DNA from: Nocardia thailandica NBRC 100428
Lineage (GTDB): Bacteria > Actinomycetota > Actinomycetes > Mycobacteriales > Mycobacteriaceae
NCBI RefSeq assembly: GCF_000308795.1
Contig: NZ_BAGK01000305.1
Location: forward strand, 1-37,229
Length of the DNA: 37,229 nt
Direction: 5' to 3'
Position 1 is the stretch's first letter, and the number at the start of each line of letters is the position of its first letter. Of the stretch, positions 32,407-37,229 are shown in pieces. Position numbers and translations under genes: made by a program. Below the pieces are notes generated by a model. The model was given only the letters and a program-made list of their open reading frames with translations, was not told the DNA's origin and searched no databases.

Positions 32407-32658
32407 TCAGACGCGATCGTCGCGCTCGTGCAGGCGTTCCCGGTTGCGGTGCAGCTCGGCCTTCGCGCGCTCGCGCTCGGCGGCCGCCTCGTGCTCGGCC
32501 GCGGACAGCTCCGATTCGCCCTTGGCGTCCTGGGCCGCGCCCTCGGCCCCGAGCCGGTCGTTGCCGACCACACGGCCGACGGTCTCCTTGATCTTGCCCT
32601 TGGCGCTCTCGATGATTCCTTCGGCGCCTTCGGTGACGGTCTTGGACTTGTCGGTCAT
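32407..32658 (-). CDS. CsbD family stress protein
   Basis: An 83-residue acidic/basic helical protein. The first half is the CsbD motif AEGIIESAKGKIKETVGRVVGNDRLGAEG. The second half is a charged helix (AAEHEAAAERERAKAELHRNRERLHERDD). The family is induced by general stress (sigma-B in Bacillus); its molecular role is unknown. ATGs at 32661 and 32658 are adjacent; the second leaves a normal distance from GAGGTG. Upstream is a sequence matching the SigF/SigB-type promoter (GTTT, 15 nt, GGGTA), in agreement with the family's known regulation. Confidence 0.88.
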   Translation of the reverse strand: MTDKSKTVTEGAEGIIESAKGKIKETVGRVVGNDRLGAEGAAQDAKGESELSAAEHEAAAERERAKAELHRNRERLHERDDRV

Positions 32659-32700
32659 CATTCACCTCGATCGTTGTCGGAAACCTCGACAGGTCAGGAT

Positions 32701-32725
32701 CTACCCGGCCTCCCGGAGGCGAAAC
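32701..32725 (-). promoter_or_regulatory. SigF/SigB-type general stress promoter of the CsbD gene
   Basis: On the minus strand GTTT (32722-32725), 15 bases, GGGTAG (32701-32706). The actinobacterial SigF/SigB consensus is GTTT, 14-17 nt, GGGTA. It leaves a leader of ~35 nt before the start at 32658. Confidence 0.65.
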
Positions 32726-32988
32726 GATCGCTGTGGCGCGGAACACGTCCCGGCGGCCGCTTCACCGGAAGGCGCTCGGCGGCAACGACTTCGGCTCCGG
32801 GGCCGAGCCGTCGCGGGACGAGGCGGGCGGCGCTGTCGCGGTCGCCGTCGGGGAAGTGGACGAAAGGGCGGCGGCCGAGCGCGTTTCCGAAGGCCGCGGC
32901 CGGGGTCGCCCGGTGGCCGGTTGAGAGAACGTCCCACTGAGCGCGCAGTGGCTCGCCGGGAGACCGCGCGGTATGCGAGCATGCCGCG
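32726..32988. other. Gap upstream of the TesB-like gene, no clear gene
   Basis: With the CsbD promoter this makes a 330-bp gene-free stretch. A 63-codon + frame (GTG 32733 to TGA 32924) and a minus frame ending at 32694 both stay open. Their third-position GC is lower than in the real genes, and neither has a well-placed start. A degraded gene is possible. No clear promoter for the + strand gene at 32989 was found. Confidence 0.4.
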
Positions 32989-33834
32989 ATGGCTGGTGGA
33001 ACCGATACCTGGCCGGTCGTCGACCTGGCCGACCTGCTCGACGCCCTCGATCTCGACGAGGCCGGGCCCGGACGATTCCGGGCGCGCAACGTGACCTCGA
33101 CCCTGCCGACCACCCTCGGCAGCCAGACCCTGGCGCAGGCGGTGATCGCGGCCGAACGCACGGTGCCGCACATGGCGGTGCAGTCGCTGCACGGGGTGTT
33201 CCCGCGCGGCGGCTATGCCGAGCGCGGGGTCGAGGTGGATGTCGAGGTCGTCCAGTCCGGGCGCGCCCTGGCCACGGCGCAGGTCTCGTTCCGGCAGGAC
33301 GGGCGCGAACATGCCCGGGTGCTGGCCATGCTCAGCGTCGAGGAGCCGGACTTCCTCGACCACCACGCCGCGCCGCCCGCCGACGTGCCCGGGCCCGGCG
33401 ACTGCGCCGAACTGCCGTGCGCGCTGCTGCCCTGGGAGGTCCGCACGCCCGGCGGCGCGGCCGCCCTGGCGCCCGACCTCGCGGGCCCGCCGTCGCTGGA
33501 CGTGTGGATGCGCTGCGACAAGGCGCCCGATGCGCCCGTCTACTCGCGGGCCCTGCTGGCCCACGGCAGCGAGGGATTCCTGGGGCCGGTCGCCCTGCGC
33601 CCGTATCCGCGCGCCGAGATCGACGCGCGTGGCGGCCGGGGGCGATCGGCGATGCTGGCCCAGACCGTCACCTTCCACCGCCCCTTCTCCGTGCACGACT
33701 GGCTGCTCATGCGCTGCGAGAGCCCCTTCGCGGGCGCGGGCCGCATGTTCGGCCGCATCCAGATCTTCACGCGCACGGGCGAACTGGTGGCCTCGGTGGA
33801 CGCGCAGGGCCTGCTGCGCGCGGGGGACCGCTAG
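32989..33834 (+). CDS. TesB-like (double hotdog) acyl-CoA thioesterase family protein
   Basis: A 281-residue double-hotdog protein. The N-terminal half has TTLGSQTLAQAVIAAERTV and VQSLHGVFPRGGYAERGVEVDVEVVQSGRALATAQVSFRQDG, the TesB central helix and strand. The C-terminal half has SLDVWMRC, TFHRPFSVHDWLLMRCESPFAGAGRMFGRIQIFTRTGELVASVDAQGLLR. Compared with E. coli TesB from memory, the aspartate of 'IDHSMWFHRP' and the threonine of 'VESTSAS' are replaced (LAQTVTFHRP, CESPFAG), while the glutamine before the final Gly is kept. It may be a weak or non-catalytic acyl-CoA binder, or use other residues. Its stop lies 8 bp from the converging amine oxidase stop. Confidence 0.82.
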   Translation: MAGGTDTWPVVDLADLLDALDLDEAGPGRFRARNVTSTLPTTLGSQTLAQAVIAAERTVPHMAVQSLHGVFPRGGYAERGVEVDVEVVQSGRALATAQVSFRQDGREHARVLAMLSVEEPDFLDHHAAPPADVPGPGDCAELPCALLPWEVRTPGGAAALAPDLAGPPSLDVWMRCDKAPDAPVYSRALLAHGSEGFLGPVALRPYPRAEIDARGGRGRSAMLAQTVTFHRPFSVHDWLLMRCESPFAGAGRMFGRIQIFTRTGELVASVDAQGLLRAGDR

Positions 33835-33842
33835 GTCCCGCG

Positions 33843-35150
33843 TCAGCCCCGGGCGGCCAGGACCTCCCGTGCCGTGCGTTCCCCGGCCTCGATGGCGCCC
33901 TCGATGTACCCGGCGTGGGCGCTCGCGGTCTCGGTGCCCGCCCAGTGCAGGCGGCCGAGCGGCTCGGCGGGGAACGGCAGACCGGGCGCGTAGCCGGGGC
34001 GCGGGAAAGCGGTGTAGCCGCCGCCGGCGTGTTCGTCGCGGTGCCACGCCTTCTCGTGCCAGTCACGGGGGTCGAGCACACCGCGACCGAGCCGGCCGGC
34101 CGGCGGGCCGAGCAGCAGTGCGCGCCGGGCCGCCGGGTCGAGCGCGTCGAGGGCGCGGGCGTCCGGTCCCGCGACGAGCAGACAGAGATGGCCGGGACCG
34201 TCGGGCGGCGAGGTGTCGAACACGGCCGCGCCGGTGTCGGTGGACAGCAGTTCGGCGTGGGCGCGTTCGCGCCAGAACGGGCGGTCGTAGACCGCGATCG
34301 CCTTGTACACCGAACCCATGGAGGTGTCGTCCTGCAACCGGATCCGGGACCCGGGTAGCGGCGGTTCGTGCTCGATGGCCGCCGCGACCGGCGGCGGCAC
34401 GGTGACGACGACCCGGCCCGCGCGGACGGTCCCCGCGGCCGAATACACGGTCACGCCCGTGTCGTCGCGGCGCAGCGCGGTGACCCGGCTGTCGTAGCGG
34501 ACGCGGCCCGCGAGTCCGGCGGCCAGGTGCTCGATCAGGCTGCCCGCGCCTTCGGCGACGAGGCTGTCCTGGGCGCCGCCCGCGGTGGTCAGCATCGTCG
34601 GCAGCCCGCCCTGGAAGCGGACGGCGTCGAGGAAGGTGCCCATCGACAGCCGGTCCGTGTCGGCGGTGGTGGCGATCCCGACGACGACCTCGAGCAGCCT
34701 GCGCGCGCGGGCGCCCGGGACCCGACGCACCCAGTCGGCGACGGTGTGGTCACGGCCGAGGGGCGCGCCCGTCCTCGCCGCGATCTCCCACACCGCCAGC
34801 ACCGCGAGGGCGGTGAGCGCGGTGGGGCCGACCTGGGAAATGGCCCGGTCCCCGTCGAGCATCGCCGGTCGTTTCGGCGTGCGCATCGGGAAGACGGTGG
34901 CCCCGCACTCGGCGGCGAGTGCCGCGAAGCGGTGGTGGCCCGCGCCGATCCACTGTCCGCCGAGGTCGACGCGGGATCCCAGGGCGGTCGTCTCGGCGAG
35001 CATCCGGCCGCCGGGACGACCGGCGGACTCGAGGACGAGCACGTCGACACCGCGCCGGTGCAGGGCGCGGGCGGCGACGAGGCCCGACATGCCCGCGCCG
35101 ACGACGACCACGTCGGCGGTGGCGGGTGGAGGGTTGTCGTGATCGGTCAT
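33843..35150 (-). CDS. Flavin monoamine oxidase family protein 1
   Basis: A 435-residue flavoenzyme of the MAO/putrescine oxidase family, which oxidises primary amines to aldehydes with release of H2O2 and ammonia. The N-terminal FAD motif is VVVVGAGMSGLVAARALHRRG (~residues 14-34), then GRPGGRM, VDLGGQWIGAGH and the C-terminal FAD site LHWAGTETASAHAGYIEGAIEAGERTAREV. At the place where human MAO has the cysteine that bonds FAD, this protein has Gly378 (HAGGGYTAF), so FAD is probably held without a covalent bond. The promoter carries a 16-bp element shared with the second oxidase. No signal peptide. The amine substrate is unknown. Confidence 0.9.
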   Translation of the reverse strand: MTDHDNPPPATADVVVVGAGMSGLVAARALHRRGVDVLVLESAGRPGGRMLAETTALGSRVDLGGQWIGAGHHRFAALAAECGATVFPMRTPKRPAMLDGDRAISQVGPTALTALAVLAVWEIAARTGAPLGRDHTVADWVRRVPGARARRLLEVVVGIATTADTDRLSMGTFLDAVRFQGGLPTMLTTAGGAQDSLVAEGAGSLIEHLAAGLAGRVRYDSRVTALRRDDTGVTVYSAAGTVRAGRVVVTVPPPVAAAIEHEPPLPGSRIRLQDDTSMGSVYKAIAVYDRPFWRERAHAELLSTDTGAAVFDTSPPDGPGHLCLLVAGPDARALDALDPAARRALLLGPPAGRLGRGVLDPRDWHEKAWHRDEHAGGGYTAFPRPGYAPGLPFPAEPLGRLHWAGTETASAHAGYIEGAIEAGERTAREVLAARG

Positions 35151-35197
35151 GGCGGCTCACTCCCGACGATGGATTGGCGAGGCGGCCGCGACGGATA

Positions 35198-35226
35198 AAA
35201 CTAAGTCGGTCAGCCGTACGAATCAC
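35198..35226 (-). promoter_or_regulatory. Promoter of monoamine oxidase 1
   Basis: On the minus strand the -10 TAGTTT (35198-35203) is preceded by a 17-nt spacer and the weak -35 GTGATT (35221-35226). The shared operator fills the spacer. The AT-rich stretch TTAGTTTTAT stands out. Confidence 0.45.
35206..35221 (-). promoter_or_regulatory. Candidate TetR operator at the monoamine oxidase 1 promoter
   Basis: TCGTACGGCTGACCGA read on the minus strand. It shares TCGTACnnCnGACCGA with the site at 35985-36000, and all four remaining positions keep the purine or pyrimidine class. It occupies the region between -35 and -10. Confidence 0.6.
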
Positions 35227-35269
35227 GATACGTCGAGAGTGATCGGGGGCGCAATGGCCGATCGGGGGA

Positions 35270-35908
35270 TCAGTCGGCGGCGCGCCCGCGCCCGCGGCGG
35301 CGGGCGACCGGCTGCGGGTCGGCGAAGAGGACGAGCATGTCCACCGCCTGCTCGAGGTCGTGGCGTGCGCGGGCGGGATCGGGCTTGGCGACGTACTGCA
35401 GGATCAGGCCGTCGATCTGCGCCAGCGCCAGGCGTCCGAGGGTGTCGAAGCCGACCGCGCAGCGCTCGCCCGCGGCCTGGGCGGCCTGCTCGCAGAACTC
35501 GCTGACCACCGTGCTGTAGCGCTCGTACTGGAGCTGGGCCAGGGCGCCGCCCGGGTCGCTGCGCAGCGAGTACGCCATCAGTTCGTACTGCATGATCTGC
35601 AGTCCGACGCGCCCTTCCACCAGGCGATCCCAGAAGCTGAGCACCCCGTGGCGCAGCGCGTGTTCGACGCCCCTGTCGAGTTCGAGCTCCGCGCGCAGCG
35701 CCTCGGAGATGTCGCGGATGAGCGTGGTGATGACCGCGCGCAGCAGCTGATCCTTGGAGGGGAAGACGTAGTGCAGCGTGCCGAGGGGGACGCCGGCCGC
35801 GGTCGCGACGGCGCGCAGGGTGGTGGCGGGGACGCCCACCTCGCCGAGCACGTCGATCGCGGCGGCGACGATCTGCTCCTCGCGTTCGGACGCTTTGACG
35901 TAAACCAC
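35270..35908 (-). CDS. TetR family transcriptional regulator
   Basis: A 212-residue repressor. The N-terminal HTH spans residues ~8-52: EREEQIVAAAIDVLGEVGVPATTLRAVATAAGVPLGTLHYVFPSKDQLL, with the TetR landmark 'T.r.vA..agv..g.lhy.F.sK..Ll'. The C-terminal domain (~55-205) is helical and would bind the ligand, perhaps an amine or aldehyde. GTG 35908 is preferred because AGGAG stands six bases upstream; the frame opens at GTG 35926. It sits between two monoamine oxidase genes, each with the same 16-bp promoter element, so it is the likely regulator of both and, through overlapping divergent promoters, of itself. Confidence 0.9.
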   Translation of the reverse strand: MVYVKASEREEQIVAAAIDVLGEVGVPATTLRAVATAAGVPLGTLHYVFPSKDQLLRAVITTLIRDISEALRAELELDRGVEHALRHGVLSFWDRLVEGRVGLQIMQYELMAYSLRSDPGGALAQLQYERYSTVVSEFCEQAAQAAGERCAVGFDTLGRLALAQIDGLILQYVAKPDPARARHDLEQAVDMLVLFADPQPVARRRGRGRAAD

Positions 35909-35951
35909 GGGTTCTCCTCGCTCCACCGGCTGTCCACTCCGGCGTCAACTC

Positions 35952-35980
35952 TTGCACACCCCCGCCCGGTGACCTACATT
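35952..35980 (+). promoter_or_regulatory. Promoter of monoamine oxidase 2
   Basis: The -35 TTGCAC (35952-35957), an exact 17-nt spacer and the -10 TACATT (35975-35980) make the best-formed + strand promoter in the window. The opposite strand carries TGTAAT over 35978-35983, a possible -10 for the divergent TetR gene. Confidence 0.7.
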
Positions 35981-35984
35981 ACAG

Positions 35985-36000
35985 TCGTACAACCGACCGA
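35985..36000 (+). promoter_or_regulatory. Candidate TetR operator at the monoamine oxidase 2 promoter
   Basis: TCGTACAACCGACCGA, starting four bases after the -10 box and covering the predicted transcription start. It contains the inverted repeat GTCG/CGAC. It matches the site at 35206-35221. Confidence 0.6.
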
Positions 36001-36020
36001 GTTTAGAGAAGGAGCCGATG

Positions 36021-37229
36021 ATGAGCGACGTCGACGTCGTGGTGGTGGGGGCCGGTCTCGCGGGCCTGACCGCCGCGCGGGAACTGCGGGCCGCGGGCCG
36101 GCGCGTGCGAGTGCTCGAAGCCCGGGACCGGGTCGCGGGCCGCACGCTCGGCGGCTCCGTCGCGGGCGGGGTGCCGGTCGAGCTGGGCGGGCAGTGGATC
36201 GGGACCACGCAGACCGAAATCCTCGCCCTGGTCGCCGAACTCGGGCTGGAGACCTTTCCGACCCACGACGCCGGCGACGCGCTGACCCGGTACCGCGGCA
36301 CTGTCACCCGCTACGGCGACGAGACCTTCGGCCTGTCCGGCGCGGCGGCCCTCGAGTCGGGCAGGCTCCAGGCCGAGCTCGAGGCGCTGGCGGCCACCGT
36401 CTCTCTCGCCGCGCCCTGGACCACGCCCGCGGCCGCCGAACTCGATCGCCGGACCCTGGACGAGTGGCTGCGGGCGAACACCGACGATGCCGAGGCGCTG
36501 GCGTTCTGGGGTGCCGTGGTGCCCGCGCTGTTCTCCGCCGAACCGGCGGAGCTGTCACTGCTGCATTTCCTGTTCTACATCAAGTCGGCGGGCACGCTCG
36601 ACATCCTGGTCGGGGTCACGGGCGGGGCCCAGGAGCTGCGCGTGGTCGGCGGCACCCACCGGATCTCCGAACGGCTGGCCGAGGACCTGGGCGAGGCGGT
36701 CGTCCTCGGCGCGCCGGTCCGGTCGATCGCCCACGACGACGCGGGGGTGACGGTGACGCATGCCGGAGGGTCGGTGACCGCCGAGGCGGTGATCGTGACC
36801 GTGCCGCCGACGCTGGCGGGCCGCCTCGAATACCGCCCCGCCCTGCCCGCCGCCCGCGACGGGCTCACCCAGCAGATGCCGATGGGCTCGGTGATCAAGG
36901 TCCAGATCGCCTATCCCACCCCGTTCTGGCGCGCGGCGGGACTCAGCGGTTTCGCCTTCGACCTCGACGGAGCGCTCGGCGTCACGCTCGACAACTCGCC
37001 GCCGGACGGGTCCTGCGGCGTCCTGGTCGGCTTCTTCGAGGGCGCGCACGCGCGCATCGCGGGGACCCGGACGCCCGCCGAGCGGCGCGCCGTCGCCGTG
37101 GCCACCCTGGTCGACCTGTTCGGGCCCCAGGCCGCCGAGCCGATCGACTACGCCGAACAGGACTGGACGGCCGAGGAATACACCCGGGGCTGCTACGGCG
37201 GACGGCTCGGCGCAGGCGTGTGGACCCAG
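36021..37229 (+). CDS. Flavin monoamine oxidase family protein 2 (C-terminus outside the window)
   Basis: At least 403 residues of a second MAO-family flavoenzyme; the last ~50, including the C-terminal FAD motif, lie beyond the window edge. The FAD motif VVVVGAGLAGLTAARELRAAG is followed by RTLGG and VELGGQWIGTTQTEI. Cys391 in RGCYGGRLGAGVWTQ aligns with the cysteine of MAO-A/B (GGCY) that bonds FAD, so covalent flavin is possible, unlike in the first oxidase. Two ATGs stand in tandem; 36021 is six bases from AGAAGGAG and is preferred over 36018. It is divergent from the TetR gene, with an operator over its transcription start. Confidence 0.92.
   Translation, partial: MSDVDVVVVGAGLAGLTAARELRAAGRRVRVLEARDRVAGRTLGGSVAGGVPVELGGQWIGTTQTEILALVAELGLETFPTHDAGDALTRYRGTVTRYGDETFGLSGAAALESGRLQAELEALAATVSLAAPWTTPAAAELDRRTLDEWLRANTDDAEALAFWGAVVPALFSAEPAELSLLHFLFYIKSAGTLDILVGVTGGAQELRVVGGTHRISERLAEDLGEAVVLGAPVRSIAHDDAGVTVTHAGGSVTAEAVIVTVPPTLAGRLEYRPALPAARDGLTQQMPMGSVIKVQIAYPTPFWRAAGLSGFAFDLDGALGVTLDNSPPDGSCGVLVGFFEGAHARIAGTRTPAERRAVAVATLVDLFGPQAAEPIDYAEQDWTAEEYTRGCYGGRLGAGVWTQ

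Noticed and set aside
32733..32924. 63-codon + frame between the CsbD and TesB-like genes
   Set aside because: Third-position GC is lower than in real genes, the ribosome site is ~11 nt away, the composition is low-complexity and no family is recognised.

Overview
The window is very GC-rich DNA with strong G/C preference at third codon positions, many leaderless-looking starts (a -10 hexamer 6-8 nt before ATG or GTG), a type VII (ESX) secretion chaperone of the EspG family, a PPE-like protein and F420-type flavoenzymes. Together these point to a mycolic-acid actinomycete (Mycobacteriales), most likely Nocardia or a close relative. This is inferred from content; no marker gene such as 16S rRNA is present.

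Layout. 1-4.5 kb: tail of a possible polysaccharide deacetylase, an S9 acyl-peptidase (-) and an APC permease (+). 4.6-10.3 kb: a + strand run of two tandem DapB-like dehydrogenases, an enoyl-CoA hydratase, an HpnE-like flavoprotein and a saccharopine-dehydrogenase-like reductase. 10.3-13.3 kb: a hairpin-rich gap, a PPC/DUF296 protein, and an orphan ESX module (PPE-like, EspG, small helical protein). 13.4-18.5 kb: a MEST/epoxide-hydrolase-type hydrolase, a membrane diguanylate cyclase (-), an MFS carrier (-), a secreted tyrosine phosphatase (+) and an IclR regulator (-). 18.6-24.7 kb: a large ATPase-LuxR regulator, an SRPBCC protein, a small disordered protein, a membrane class III nucleotidyl cyclase and a PucR-type regulator. 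24.8-27.4 kb: a DHA2 efflux pump facing a two-gene PPOX/DUF1772 operon whose promoter lies between two palindromic operators. 27.6-31.2 kb: a three-subunit molybdenum hydroxylase of the PaoABC type. 31.2-32.3 kb: a lower-GC islet with an IS5-type transposase remnant and a divergent glyoxalase/MarR pair over a twin operator. 32.4-37.2 kb: CsbD behind a general-stress-type promoter, a TesB-like thioesterase, and two flavin monoamine oxidases around a TetR regulator.

How the genes may work together. Both amine oxidase promoters carry a shared 16-bp element (TCGTACRRCYGACCGA) placed to block RNA polymerase, next to the TetR gene. A weaker copy (13 of 16 identical to one site) lies upstream of the molybdenum hydroxylase operon. 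Amine oxidases make aldehydes and PaoABC-type enzymes oxidise aldehydes to acids, so a TetR-controlled amine to aldehyde to acid regulon is a coherent hypothesis.

The other main observations are: Trp/Arg-rich and Pro/Gly-rich mini-ORFs, each placed like a leaderless gene and each ending in an ATGA overlap with a second-messenger cyclase (diguanylate and class III); a 15-bp perfect hairpin in a gene-free stretch; and a TesB-like protein missing two of the three known catalytic residues. No tRNA, rRNA, CRISPR array, complete insertion sequence or origin was seen.
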